DNA of 64,000 nucleotides, from positions 186,001 to 250,000 of the forward strand of contig NZ_CP071867.1 in assembly GCF_028751545.1 (NCBI RefSeq), written 5' to 3'. Positions 34,164 through 43,526 of this stretch are shown piece by piece (position 1 is the stretch's first letter; the number at the start of each line of letters is the position of its first letter). A program made the position numbers and the translations under genes. The stretch comes from Gilliamella sp. B3022 (GTDB lineage Bacteria; Pseudomonadota; Gammaproteobacteria; Enterobacterales; Orbaceae). The notes below the pieces were generated by a model. It saw only the letters and a program-made list of their open reading frames with translations. It was not told the origin of the DNA and did not search any database.

Positions 34164-34325
34164 AATCCTATTCCCTTCAATATAGTTGTAATTTTAAGAT
34201 AAATAAAGACATTATAATCAGAGTTAATGCTTTTACCATGTAAAATAAAAAAAATTATAACCATATCCATAATATAAGAAGTCGATATAATAGATCGCGT
34301 GCATCTTTACTCAATAAGGATATTT

Positions 34326-34865
34326 ATGTTTTATCTCTGCACCTATTGCTCGCCAATGGGTTTAATCACGCTTGCTAGTGAGCAAAATAAATTGGTTGGT
34401 GTCTGGATCGAAGGGCAAAAATATTTCGGACAGATAGAACATGCTCAAAAACACCATCAGCCTAATTTACCCATCTTCAATACGACCAAGAAATGGCTTG
34501 ACGACTACTTTAACGGTAAAAAACCAACAATTGAAACATTACCCTTAGCGCCACAAGGAACACCTTTTCGACATTTGGTCTGGGATATTTTATGCCAAAT
34601 TCCTTATGGTCAAGTCATTACTTATGGCGACATCGCCAAACAAATCAAGAAAAAAACCAATACAGCAAGCATGTCAAGCCAAGCAGTGGGTGGGGCTGTT
34701 GGTCATAACCCAATATCCATTATCATTCCATGTCATCGCGTCATTGGCGCTAAAGGTAATTTAACCGGTTATGCAGGTGGAATTGATAAAAAAATTGCCT
34801 TACTCAAACTGGAAAATGTAGATACGTCTCAATTTGTTATTCCAACCAAAGGGACCGCACTTTAA
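34326..34865 (+). CDS. ogt: Methylated-DNA--protein-cysteine methyltransferase
   Basis: This suicide enzyme removes methyl groups from O6-methylguanine in DNA. The 179-residue protein has the DNA-binding helix GQVITYGDIAKQI, the conserved AVGGAVGHNPISIIIPCHRVIG with acceptor Cys in PCHRV, and LTGYAGGI. A GTG start at 34299 is possible, but the ATG at 34326 has AAGGA about 6 bases upstream. Its length and single domain favour Ogt over Ada. The assignment as ogt is by similarity only. Confidence 0.93.
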   Translation: MFYLCTYCSPMGLITLASEQNKLVGVWIEGQKYFGQIEHAQKHHQPNLPIFNTTKKWLDDYFNGKKPTIETLPLAPQGTPFRHLVWDILCQIPYGQVITYGDIAKQIKKKTNTASMSSQAVGGAVGHNPISIIIPCHRVIGAKGNLTGYAGGIDKKIALLKLENVDTSQFVIPTKGTAL

Positions 34866-35176
34866 CGAATTGAAACATCAATATGCCTAGCTGTATGTGA
34901 GGAAAACAGGTATCATTGCTGATTAAACAATGAATTATATCATTAATCTTATGAATATGAGAAATTTTTAGGCGTCGTGTTAAGTTGCTGTTATCAACCA
35001 TGCAAATGTATCATAAGATAGATAACGCAATAATCATCATTATGCTAAAAAAGAGGCACCCCACTGGGGTGATCCCATTATAATTTATATGTTCGAATTT
35101 ATCTGTACAAAATCCTTTAAGGCATTATACTGTGCAATCATTAAAAAATAGAATAATCAATCAATAAACAAATAAA
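34866..35176. other. 311-base gap after ogt
   Basis: No gene seen. A short GC-rich hairpin (CACCCC / GGGGTG, 35057-35071) stands about 190 bases past the ogt stop and lacks a T-run. AT-rich sequence follows up to the next gene, which has no obvious Shine-Dalgarno. Confidence 0.4.
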
Positions 35177-36289
35177 ATGAGAAATGTACTGCTCAGCTTA
35201 TTGTTAATCATATCTTTCCCCGCATTCAGTTCCATTTATGCTTATAAAGGTTATATTGCCGACAACCCAATTATGTTGTATATAGAAACCTATTTAAATC
35301 ACATTAATAAAGGTTTTTGGGTTTATCAAAATGACTTTCAACAACACCTGAATACACTATCTAATGAATGTGAATTCATCCGTTCATGCCCTGAAAATAG
35401 AACCCTTTTAGTTCTGTACGATGAGCAAGATATCTATATTGATGAAATCTCTAAAAAAATAAAAGTGAAGGATTCAAGTCATTATTTTAAATTTATCAAC
35501 CTGCACTTTGAACACGCTGACACTCAAAAGTTTTTACCTGAAACATTAAAGGGTTATTGGTTCGATGGAAAAGTACATCAACAATACTCTGTAGTATTAC
35601 AAAAACAGTTTGTCATAAATGACCAGTCCACTGCCGAATTAAATCGCATTGAATTATTACAATCCACTTCCTTGAGCAAAGTCTATTTTACGGCCGTTTT
35701 ATCAAAACAGAAAAACAATCACATCAAATTAGTGGGTATTAATGTTTACGATAAAAAACATCATAACTTGCTGCAACAAATCCAAAATTTAGATTACAGT
35801 TACAACGGTTTTAACAGTATTAGTCTTGAAGATATCAACTTTGATGGTAAAGCGGATTTAGCCATTAAAAAGTATCGCTCAAATGCCAGATTAGGCGATA
35901 ACTACGACTATTATCTCAATGACAACGGTAAATTTATCGCAACAAACTTATGGGGAAGTAACATCAACTTTAACAAAAAAGACAAATCAGCAACTGGCAC
36001 AAAAACATGTTATGATTATGACGAAAAAGAGCAAAAAATCCTGATTCAAATCGATAGCGTTTATCACTACAAAAATAAACACTATATTCATAAATCAAAT
36101 CATTGCCAGATACATTTTTTTAATGCTCAAATAAGCCGTCAATGTACCGAAATGGAATACAATGCTTGTTTATTAAAACGAAATAATATCAATACTGAAA
36201 ATCCACACTATTTAGGTGAAGATAATATTTTGCACAAAAACATGGTGTGGGATAAAGGTAAATTAATTGATGGAGTTATAGATGATTGA
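35177..36289 (+). CDS. Secreted protein of unknown function, XAC2610-like
   Basis: A 370-residue exported protein with signal peptide MRNVLLSLLLIISFPAFSS. The best motif is ISLEDINFDGKADLAIKKYR, a calcium-loop-like D-x-NFDG-x-x-DL segment, followed by NYDYYLNDNGKFIAT. Both occur in XAC2610-type proteins of unknown role. It has several cysteines (for example CEFIRSCPE) that could form disulphides. The stop overlaps the start of the DeoR gene by 8 bases, suggesting coupled translation, though no functional link is obvious. Confidence 0.7.
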   Translation: MRNVLLSLLLIISFPAFSSIYAYKGYIADNPIMLYIETYLNHINKGFWVYQNDFQQHLNTLSNECEFIRSCPENRTLLVLYDEQDIYIDEISKKIKVKDSSHYFKFINLHFEHADTQKFLPETLKGYWFDGKVHQQYSVVLQKQFVINDQSTAELNRIELLQSTSLSKVYFTAVLSKQKNNHIKLVGINVYDKKHHNLLQQIQNLDYSYNGFNSISLEDINFDGKADLAIKKYRSNARLGDNYDYYLNDNGKFIATNLWGSNINFNKKDKSATGTKTCYDYDEKEQKILIQIDSVYHYKNKHYIHKSNHCQIHFFNAQISRQCTEMEYNACLLKRNNINTENPHYLGEDNILHKNMVWDKGKLIDGVIDD

Positions 36290-37043
36290 TTATGATGCTT
36301 TTCCTGAACAACGACAATCTTACATTCAACAGTTATTGAAAGACAAAGGTCGAGTCGTTAATGCTGACTTAATTAAATTACTCGGTGTTTCAGAACACAC
36401 GATTCGCCGCGATTTACAAAAACTTACGCGCGATGGAATTTGCAAACGTGTTTATGGAGGCGCGGTCAGTCAATTAAAACAATCAGCCAGCTTCGAAACA
36501 AGAATGACGCAAAGCGTTAGTGAAAAATCATCGGTTGCCAAACGATGCGCTGAACTGATCAAAGACAATTCTTGTATATTTATTGACGCAGGCTCAACCT
36601 ATTTGACCATGGCAAGCTATATCCCCACCGATATGAATTTAACCATTGTGACAAATTCTCCTCAAATTGCTTCACTTCTCAGTAGTCGAACTCAGGGGGA
36701 GCTTATTTTACTTGGCGGAAGAGTTAACCCTCAAACAGGCAGTACCATGGGTTCAGATACGGTAAATCAAATTCGTAACATGGTCTTTGATCAAACATTT
36801 ATTGGTGTCTGTGGACTCGATCCACAAGCCGGATTAAGTGCCGTTTATTATGAAGACGCTTGTTTTAAAAAGGAAGTGATTGCCCAAAGTAATGAAGTTG
36901 TCGCCGCTGTAATTGCCGATAAAATGTTACAGATAGCCCGTTATAAAGTAGCAACGTGTGAAGATATCGATATTGTTGTAGTCAGTCAAGAAACGAAAAT
37001 TGAAGGTTTTGAGAATTTTGATCTAACAATAGAAGTCGCCTAA
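36282..37043 (+). CDS. DeoR-family transcriptional regulator
   Basis: A 253-residue repressor. The HTH is at residues 8-60 (RQSYIQQLLKDKGRVVNADLIKLLGVSEHTIRRDLQKL, then GICKRVYGGAV). The sugar-phosphate-sensing DeoRC domain includes CIFIDAGSTYLTMA, LTIVTNSPQIA, LLGGRVNPQTGSTMG and QTFIGVCGLDPQAGLS. GGAG precedes the ATG, which overlaps the previous gene's stop. The convergent HAD phosphatase suggests control of a sugar-phosphate pathway, but no operator was identified. Confidence 0.92.
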   Translation: MIDYDAFPEQRQSYIQQLLKDKGRVVNADLIKLLGVSEHTIRRDLQKLTRDGICKRVYGGAVSQLKQSASFETRMTQSVSEKSSVAKRCAELIKDNSCIFIDAGSTYLTMASYIPTDMNLTIVTNSPQIASLLSSRTQGELILLGGRVNPQTGSTMGSDTVNQIRNMVFDQTFIGVCGLDPQAGLSAVYYEDACFKKEVIAQSNEVVAAVIADKMLQIARYKVATCEDIDIVVVSQETKIEGFENFDLTIEVA

Positions 37044-37046
37044 TGG

Positions 37047-37079
37047 ATTCGCATCAAGGTCGAGCGAATCTATTTTTTA
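37047..37079. terminator. Terminator between convergent deoR-type and HAD genes
   Basis: GATTCGC / GCGAATC with an 11-base loop, followed on the plus strand by TATTTTTTAG. It lies in the 37-base gap. Confidence 0.75.
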
Positions 37080-37080
37080 G

Positions 37081-37884
37081 CTACGTTGCTTGTAAAGTTA
37101 ATATCAATTGAATGGTTTTTAGAACGGCACTATCACGGTTATAGCCAGTAATAAACTTAGCTTTCGCTTTCGTTTCTTCAAAAGCATTACGCATGGCAAA
37201 ACTGTATTGGGCTTGTTCTAATAGTTCAATATCATTATAACCATCGCCAAATGCCATAGTTTCCTGAGCCGTTACTTTAAGCATTTCTTGTAATTTCTTG
37301 ATAGTAGTACCTTTATGCACATCATAATCAGTGATATCAATCCAAGTTGCCTCTGATACAACAATATACACCTTATCCTCATAAGGGGTTAAATGCAAAC
37401 GCGTTTGTGGGCATTGCCCCGTTTCATCATAGACCGTGATTTTAATAAAATCATCGGAAATTGAACTGAGTTCATCAACTTCAATAATAGCAGCATAAGA
37501 TCCACGAACTTTTTGTTTCAATCTTACTGGTAAATCGGAACGAATCACTGCCCCTTTTGCTGTACAGGCAATGATGACATGATCGGTACTGACTTGTTCC
37601 AATGTTTTGATAATACGTTGTCCTACCTCATTGGGTAAAAAAGAACGATAGATAAATTCTCCATTAAATTTAATTGCTGTAGCACTGTCACCAACGATCC
37701 AAATCCGTTTACTCTCATCACCAAACAACTCTTCTACCCGCTCACACTGTTTGCCTGTACAAGCAACAAAATGGACATTCTCATTTGTCATTTGTGCATA
37801 AACTTTTGCAAACAGTTCACGATCATAATCGCCTTGTTCGTTTAAAAAAGTTCCGTCTAAATCACTGATAATTAATTTAATCAT
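37081..37884 (-). CDS. Cof-type HAD-IIB sugar phosphatase
   Basis: A 267-residue cytoplasmic phosphatase of the HAD superfamily. Motif I is ISDLDGTFLNE with nucleophile Asp8 and acid Asp10; motif II lies in FVACTGKQ; the late motif AFGDGYNDIELLEQAQYSFAMRNA carries the metal-binding Asp residues. The Cof/HAD-IIB cap lies between. E. coli relatives are YbjI, SupH and YidA, acting on sugar phosphates or FMN; the substrate here is unknown. AGAGGAAAAATAA precedes the ATG. Confidence 0.9.
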   Translation of the reverse strand: MIKLIISDLDGTFLNEQGDYDRELFAKVYAQMTNENVHFVACTGKQCERVEELFGDESKRIWIVGDSATAIKFNGEFIYRSFLPNEVGQRIIKTLEQVSTDHVIIACTAKGAVIRSDLPVRLKQKVRGSYAAIIEVDELSSISDDFIKITVYDETGQCPQTRLHLTPYEDKVYIVVSEATWIDITDYDVHKGTTIKKLQEMLKVTAQETMAFGDGYNDIELLEQAQYSFAMRNAFEETKAKAKFITGYNRDSAVLKTIQLILTLQAT

Positions 37885-38383
37885 TTATTTTTCCTCTCAC
37901 TCACTAATGGATATTTTATTAATATGATTTAGTATGATGCTTTATGATTGATTTAGCAATATTTTATTACTTTCTGTTGTTGATTTTTATTTTATCTTAA
38001 CGTAATTTAAAGCCAAGTGTTGAATATAATGTTACATTATAAGTTAATGGATAATATCAACATTAATAAATTTTACCTAGTTCATTAAAAGAAGATTAAA
38101 GATTTAATTTTAGTCATAAATAAAGAAAATGCATCAACATCGAGCATGTTAATTAGGTGAAATCCCTATCAATAATGAATGAACGGTATTACAGAAAAGA
38201 TCCTATTCTTCTTAACTGTAATTGCTTTTATGACCCATTAATGGAATTAAGTAGAAAGATTGATGATTGAATTCTGACATTAGACAGTAATTTAAAATAG
38301 ATGGGACATCAGTTTGCACTCTCTGAAAATAACCGATTAAAAACATATTGTTTTGTATCATTTAATCGATGAAGATAAGTAAT
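37885..38383. other. About 500 bases without a gene
   Basis: AT-rich with short frames only. The sequence AAACATATTGTTTT occurs at 38341-38354 and again inside the clpB terminator at 38396-38409, a small direct repeat. No RNA gene or operator is supported. Confidence 0.4.
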
Positions 38384-38418
38384 AAAAAAGCCTGAAAACA
38401 TATTGTTTTCAGGCTTTT
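38384..38418 (-). terminator. Rho-independent terminator of clpB
   Basis: AAAAGCCTGAAAACA / TGTTTTCAGGCTTTT, a perfect 15-bp stem with a 3-base loop, and further T on the minus strand. It lies 20 bases after the clpB stop. Confidence 0.93.
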
Positions 38419-38437
38419 AATTTAAAAAATTAGGATA

Positions 38438-41011
38438 TTACGATTGTTTGGCTTCAATGTTATCACCCACTAATTCCAAATGAATGGTTTTACCTGGCAC
38501 AAGTTTACCTGATAAGATTTGTTGTGCTAATGGGTTTTCAATCTCTTGTTGAATTGCACGTTTTAATGGTCTTGCTCCATAAATTGGGTCAAAACCAACT
38601 TTGGCAAGTTGCTCCAACGCTGCATCAGAGATGTCCAATTGATAACCGCGTTCATCCAAACGTTTTTCCACATGAGCCAATTGAATTCTGGCTATTGCTT
38701 TGATATTTTCTTGACCAAGTGGATGGAATACCACAGTTTCATCAATACGATTGATAAATTCTGGTCTAAAGTGTTTCGTTACCACAGTCATTACTAACGC
38801 TTTCATCTCATCATAACTTAATTCAACATGACCTTGTATCAAGTCTGAACCTAAATTAGATGTCATAATAATCACTGTGTTTCGGAAATCAACGGTACGC
38901 CCTTGTCCATCGGTTAAGCGTCCATCATCCAATACTTGTAATAAAATATTAAAGACATCCGGATGTGCTTTTTCCACTTCATCCAATAAAATGACGGAAT
39001 AAGGACGACGTCGCACTGCTTCAGTCAAATAACCGCCTTCTTCATACCCTACATAACCCGGAGGTGCACCAATTAAACGTGCCACTGAGTGTTTTTCCAT
39101 AAATTCAGACATATCGATTCTGACCATGGCATCTTCGCTATCAAACATAAAGTTAGCCAAAGCTTTACAAAGTTCGGTTTTACCTACACCCGTTGGTCCC
39201 AAAAATAAGAAAGAACCAATTGGTTTGTTTGGATCAGAAAGTCCTGCTCGACTACGACGAATCGCATTAGCTACCGCAACTACGGCTTCTTCTTGACCTA
39301 TCACACGTTTATGTAACGCATCTTCCATATGCAATAATTTATCTTTTTCACTTTCCAGCATTCTTGAAACAGGAATACCCGTAGCTTTAGATAAAACTTC
39401 GGCAATTTCGTTATCGGTAACTTTATTACGCAATAACCTCATGGTTTTGCCTTCTAGCTGTGTTGCCGATGCCAGTTTTTTCTCAAGTTCGGGGATTTTG
39501 CCATATTGAAGCTCCGACATTTTATTGAGATCACCAGCACGTCGAGCTTGTTCTATTTCAGTGCGTGCTTTTTCCAACTCTGCTTTGATTGTCTGAGTAC
39601 CCGAAACAGCAGCCTTCTCTGACTTCCACTCTTCTTCAAGTGACGCATACTCTTTTTCTTTCTCAGAAAGTTCATCATTTAGCATCTCAAGTCGTTTCTT
39701 ACTCGCATCATCAGACTCTTTCTTAAGCGCTTGTTGCTCAAGTTTCAACTGAATAATACGGCGTTCAAGTCTATCTAATGATTCCGGTTTTGAATCCATT
39801 TGCATACGTATACTTGACGCAGCTTCATCAATTAAATCTATGGCCTTATCTGGAAGCATACGATCGGAAATATAACGATGCGATAACGTAGCAGCAGCCA
39901 CAATTGCGGGATCCGTGATTTGGACATGGTGATGCAATTCATAACGCTCTTTCAAACCACGCAATATAGCAATCGTATCTTCAACAGTAGGTTCAGCCAC
40001 ATACACTTTTTGGAATCGACGTTCTAAAGCGGGATCTTTTTCAATATATTGACGATACTCATCTAACGTTGTAGCACCAACACAATGTAATTCACCGCGG
40101 GCTAATGCGGGTTTTAACATATTACCTGCATCCATTGCCCCATCGCTTTTACCTGCACCAACCATGGTATGGATTTCATCAATGAATAAAATAATGCGCC
40201 CTTCTTCTTTGGCTAAATCTTTTAAAACGGCTTTTAAACGTTCTTCAAATTCACCGCGATATTTTGCGCCAGCAATTAACGCCCCCATATCTAAAGACAG
40301 TACTCGTTTATTCCGTAATCCCTCAGGCACTTCACGATTAACAATGCGTTGCGCAAGTCCTTCAACAATGGCTGTTTTACCCACACCTGGTTCACCAATT
40401 AACACTGGATTGTTTTTAGTACGACGTTGTAATACTTGGATTGTACGGCGAATTTCTTCATCACGCCCAATGACTGGATCAAGCTTACCTTGTTCAGCAC
40501 GCTCGGTTAAATCAATGGTATATTTTTTCAACGCACCACGTTGATCTTCGGCATTAGCATCGTTCACGTTATCACTTCCTCTTATTTGACTTACTGCCTG
40601 ATTCAATCTTTCTTTGGTCACACCGGCTTTTTTAAGAATATCACCTAAACTGCCTTTTTCTTCTAACGCTGCTAATATAAAGAGTTCGGATGAGATATAA
40701 CTGTCGCCATTTTTTTGCGCTAACTTGTCACAAAGATTGAATACACGTACAAAATCTTGAGATGGAATGACTTCTCCTCCCACACCTTGTACTTGTGGCA
40801 ATCGATCAATTGCTTGATTGAGTTCTTGTTGTAACATTGTCACATTTGCCCCCGCTGCTGCCAGTAACGGCTTGATACTGCTGCCTTCTTGATTCAGCAT
40901 GGCGGTTAAAACATGAACAGGCTCAATATACTGATTATCTTTACCTAATGCTAATGATTGTGCATCAGCTAAAGCTTGTTGAAACTTATTAGTGAGTTTA
41001 TCTAACCTCAT
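38438..41011 (-). CDS. clpB: ATP-dependent disaggregase ClpB
   Basis: ClpB is the Hsp100 disaggregase, acting with DnaK to rescue aggregated proteins. The 857-residue protein has the N-domain ([18 protein letters not shown]), AAA-1 with Walker A GEPGVGKT and Walker [10 protein letters not shown], the coiled-coil M-domain (about 400-525), and AAA-2 with [20 protein letters not shown] and the arginine-finger region. Length is normal. AGGAGATAATTAAT precedes the ATG. A sigma32-like promoter lies about 70-97 bases upstream. Confidence 0.97.
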   Translation of the reverse strand: MRLDKLTNKFQQALADAQSLALGKDNQYIEPVHVLTAMLNQEGSSIKPLLAAAGANVTMLQQELNQAIDRLPQVQGVGGEVIPSQDFVRVFNLCDKLAQKNGDSYISSELFILAALEEKGSLGDILKKAGVTKERLNQAVSQIRGSDNVNDANAEDQRGALKKYTIDLTERAEQGKLDPVIGRDEEIRRTIQVLQRRTKNNPVLIGEPGVGKTAIVEGLAQRIVNREVPEGLRNKRVLSLDMGALIAGAKYRGEFEERLKAVLKDLAKEEGRIILFIDEIHTMVGAGKSDGAMDAGNMLKPALARGELHCVGATTLDEYRQYIEKDPALERRFQKVYVAEPTVEDTIAILRGLKERYELHHHVQITDPAIVAAATLSHRYISDRMLPDKAIDLIDEAASSIRMQMDSKPESLDRLERRIIQLKLEQQALKKESDDASKKRLEMLNDELSEKEKEYASLEEEWKSEKAAVSGTQTIKAELEKARTEIEQARRAGDLNKMSELQYGKIPELEKKLASATQLEGKTMRLLRNKVTDNEIAEVLSKATGIPVSRMLESEKDKLLHMEDALHKRVIGQEEAVVAVANAIRRSRAGLSDPNKPIGSFLFLGPTGVGKTELCKALANFMFDSEDAMVRIDMSEFMEKHSVARLIGAPPGYVGYEEGGYLTEAVRRRPYSVILLDEVEKAHPDVFNILLQVLDDGRLTDGQGRTVDFRNTVIIMTSNLGSDLIQGHVELSYDEMKALVMTVVTKHFRPEFINRIDETVVFHPLGQENIKAIARIQLAHVEKRLDERGYQLDISDAALEQLAKVGFDPIYGARPLKRAIQQEIENPLAQQILSGKLVPGKTIHLELVGDNIEAKQS

Positions 41012-41080
41012 ATTAATTATCTCCTGAGCAATAGATTTGGCTTAAATGCTTTAAGCAGATAAACCATTTGCATGGTTACT

Positions 41081-41108
41081 AAATGAGTGTGGAAAGATAA
41101 ATTTCAAG
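41081..41108 (-). promoter_or_regulatory. Sigma32-like heat-shock promoter of clpB
   Basis: On the minus strand CTTGAAA (41108-41102) is followed after 13 bases by ACTCATTT (41088-41081). The known sigma32 form is CTTGAAA-N11-16-CCCCATNT; the -35 is exact and the -10 has two mismatches. Confidence 0.6.
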
Positions 41109-41300
41109 AGTTTTTTATGAAATTTTTTACAAAAAATCGACAATAAAATGAATTTATATTCAGTTACTGAAATAAGCAAAATATAAATGTTCAATTTTAC
41201 AACATTAGTGTAATGAATATTGCTCGTAATAACAATTGTAAGATGACATTTAGCCGCTAATCGATTATATTAGCCGCTCTATTTTGTTAGATGGTCTAAC

Positions 41301-41337
41301 CGTGGTTCGTGATCCATCCCACGAAAAAAAACTAGGA
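41301..41337 (+). ncRNA. preQ1-I-like riboswitch controlling queDE
   Basis: The RNA has stem CGUGG / CCACG, a pyrimidine-rich loop, then an A-rich tail (seven A) ending ACTAGGA. This is the compact preQ1-I layout: one hairpin plus an A-rich tail that folds into the minor groove and pairs with the loop. The tail's AGGA is the Shine-Dalgarno, 8 bases before the queD ATG, so preQ1 binding would hide it. The downstream genes make preQ1 precursors, as expected. No covariance test was possible. Confidence 0.7.
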
Positions 41338-41344
41338 ATAATAC

Positions 41345-41773
41345 ATGTTCAAAATTGCTAAAGAATTTCAATTCGATGCTTGTCATATGTTAGACGGGCA
41401 CAACAAAAAATGTCATAACCTTCACGGACATACTTATCGCTTATTGGTCGAAATTAAAGGTGATCTGATAGCTACGGGTTCCAGTGCAGATATGGTCATG
41501 GATTACGCTGATTTAAAAGCGATTGTTAAACAGCACATTGTGGATCCGCTTGATCATGCTTACCTTTATAATCAAAATAATGCTAATGAATGCCGTATCG
41601 CTTCACTATTGCAAGAGATGGATCGAAAAATTTTTGCCTTTCCTTGTCGCACCACTGCCGAAGGGATGAGTAAATTTATTTTTGATTGCCTGTCACAATA
41701 CTTACCTATCTCGATGATCAAACTTTGGGAAACCCCCACATCTTACTGTGAGTACCATCGGAGCGAAAAATGA
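41345..41773 (+). CDS. queD: 6-carboxy-5,6,7,8-tetrahydropterin synthase QueD
   Basis: QueD converts dihydroneopterin triphosphate to 6-carboxytetrahydropterin in queuosine synthesis. The 142-residue protein has the zinc ligands in FDACHML and CHNLHGHTY, with catalytic Cys in KKCHN, and the late WETPTSYCEYH. It overlaps queE by four bases (ATGA), so the two are translated together. It sits directly behind a preQ1-I-like element. Confidence 0.95.
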   Translation: MFKIAKEFQFDACHMLDGHNKKCHNLHGHTYRLLVEIKGDLIATGSSADMVMDYADLKAIVKQHIVDPLDHAYLYNQNNANECRIASLLQEMDRKIFAFPCRTTAEGMSKFIFDCLSQYLPISMIKLWETPTSYCEYHRSEK

Positions 41774-42384
41774 CGGAATTTCGTATTGTTGAAATCTTCG
41801 AATCATTACAAGGCGAAGGTTATAATACAGGCATGCCTGCCATTTTTATTCGTTTTGCTGGGTGTAATTTAAATTGCGTTTGGTGTGATACTAATTTTCG
41901 CCGATTTACCCGTTTTACACGAGATCAGTTATTGACTAAAGTGAAACAATATACCAGCAAAAACATCATTATTACTGGGGGTGAACCAACGATGGTTACC
42001 GCCCTACCAGAATTACTTTTCCCCCTAAAACAAGCCGGCTACTTTGTTGCTATTGAAAGTAATGGGTTAGGTAAAGTCGATCCTTTAATTGACTATATCG
42101 CCCTTAGCCCTAAATTTTGTTATCAAGCACGATACCAAAAAATCGCTCAACCGACTGCAAACGAAGTGCGAATTGTTGCTGAAAATCATGCAGACTTTCT
42201 CCCTTTTTGCCAATATATCGAACACCAGATTCAAGCCAAACGATATTATCTATCTCCTTGCGAAAAAAAGGGTGAATTTAATATGCTTGAAACAATTGAA
42301 TTACTTGGCAAAATCAACCAAAACCGCATCGACAACAAATGGTTACTAAGCATTCAAACGCATAAGTTTGCTCATATTGAGTAA
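41770..42384 (+). CDS. queE: 7-carboxy-7-deazaguanine synthase QueE
   Basis: A radical-SAM enzyme that rearranges 6-carboxytetrahydropterin to 7-carboxy-7-deazaguanine. The 204-residue protein starts RIVEIFESLQGEGYNTGMPAIFIRFAGCNLNCVWCD, with the CX3CX2C iron-sulphur motif, then IIITGGEPTM and LSPK. It follows QueD in the pathway and in the operon. Its overlap with queD suggests balanced expression. queC and queF are not in this window. Confidence 0.95.
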   Translation: MTEFRIVEIFESLQGEGYNTGMPAIFIRFAGCNLNCVWCDTNFRRFTRFTRDQLLTKVKQYTSKNIIITGGEPTMVTALPELLFPLKQAGYFVAIESNGLGKVDPLIDYIALSPKFCYQARYQKIAQPTANEVRIVAENHADFLPFCQYIEHQIQAKRYYLSPCEKKGEFNMLETIELLGKINQNRIDNKWLLSIQTHKFAHIE

Positions 42385-42548
42385 TCGTTTAATTCTTTGC
42401 TATTAGTTAACTGAATAAAAAACAGATTTAGGCACTAAAATTTAATCAGTCAGCTCTACTGTTCAGCGCTATTTAATTTGGTAATGATGATGTTTTATCA
42501 AATTTTAGTAAGTTTGTTTTGTCATTCACCTTATTCATTCCGCTAATG

Positions 42549-42782
42549 TCAATAAGGCGTTTGACTTGCCAAATGATGAGTGTTGGTAAGGTAATAATGC
42601 TGATGAAAAAATTCTTGATTAGATAGTCCGCTCTCAATACTACTTAAACATAAATTGAATTTGAATCGACTAATTTTATGTTTATCTTGTAAAAAAGATT
42701 TAGGAGTGTATACCATTACAATTTTTCGCTTATTTACGTTGAACAACAAAGTACCCCTCTTAACCCAAAAGGAAGGTGACAA
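42549..42782 (-). pseudogene. Short frame with the shared motif, likely a gene remnant
   Basis: A 77-codon frame on the minus strand. From its internal Met it reads MVYTPKSFLQDKHKISRFKF, the best-preserved copy of the family seen at 17.1 and 42.9 kb, and ends with a HYYLTNTHHLA-like segment resembling HYLFQNDQF of the 17-kb copy. No Shine-Dalgarno precedes the first Met. It could be a short intact protein or a truncated remnant; remnant is preferred because the relatives are broken. Confidence 0.35.
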
Positions 42783-42928
42783 TAAAAAGTCATTTTTTTA
42801 TCATGATTTATCCATCACCAATCCCCATTGAGATAACATCATGACACATCCCCACGTTACCAGAGCTTCCCCCCCTCCCTCTCAATTCGTACTTAATCGT
42901 TCAATGTAAGACAAAAAAACAACGAAAC

Positions 42929-43140
42929 GGCATACACTCCTAAATATTTTTTACAAAGCACATTATCACTTATTCATAAAACTCGACTTTCAAAGAATCA
43001 TTACCCTTACCTTTAAACCACACGAAAATTTCATTGATTGGCTTATCTTAATGGTCGGTAAAACCCATTTTTTATCACTTTGCGTCCGTTATTTTGCCAA
43101 ACGGTTTGAGGAAAGAGCGATGTTTCAGTATAAATGTTAA
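42929..43140 (+). pseudogene. Frameshifted fragment of the same family
   Basis: The motif reads YTPKYFLQS in one frame (from 42930), while the downstream NFIDWLILMVGK segment is in the next frame (codons from 42931 to a stop at 43138). A frameshift would join them. The spacing from motif to IDWL is about 105 bases, as in the 17-kb copy (about 110). Confidence 0.35.
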
Positions 43141-43330
43141 CTCCACGATAAAACTTATCAACATTCTGTGCAAAAGACTAATAAAACAATCAGCCAAAGC
43201 CAAATCTGTTAATCCTTTTTTGATCAGGTTTAGACGACAGATTGTTACAAGAGTTTCAGTTATTTATGAATAATATCATTAAGTTATCCAGCTAGTTTAA
43301 AATTAAAGTATTTTTCAAAAAAAAGTTGCA

Positions 43331-43352
43331 AAATACACGAAACCGTGTATTT
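43331..43352. promoter_or_regulatory. Perfect 9-bp palindromic hairpin upstream of vgrG
   Basis: AAATACACG / CGTGTATTT with loop AAAC, 175 bases before the vgrG ATG. It is followed by TATATTCAC. It could be an operator or a weak terminator shielding vgrG from upstream reading. Confidence 0.4.
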
Positions 43353-43526
43353 TATATTCACTCTTCAATGATTTTTTGACGTTAATCAATTCCGGATGTT
43401 CAATGATGTTGATATCTAAAAAATAATCAAATTGCAGCAAAGCTAAATCATTACTCATAACAATAGCAACAACAATAACAACAATAATCTATATTTCGTA
43501 AGCATGAAATACTAAAAGAGGATAAC

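Larger units (their letters stand above)
42385..43526. other. 1.14-kb gap before vgrG: decayed gene fragments and a palindrome
   Basis: The largest gene-free stretch in the window. It contains two copies of a 27-base motif in opposite orientation (42688-42714 and 42929-42955), each followed by broken frames, and a perfect hairpin at 43331-43352. Base use is AT-rich, unlike the GC-richer vgrG core. It looks like scarred accessory DNA plus the vgrG promoter region. Confidence 0.55.

Noticed and set aside
38341-38409. 14-base direct repeat AAACATATTGTTTT
   Set aside because: One copy lies inside the clpB terminator. The repeat is short and AT-rich, so chance is a sufficient explanation.
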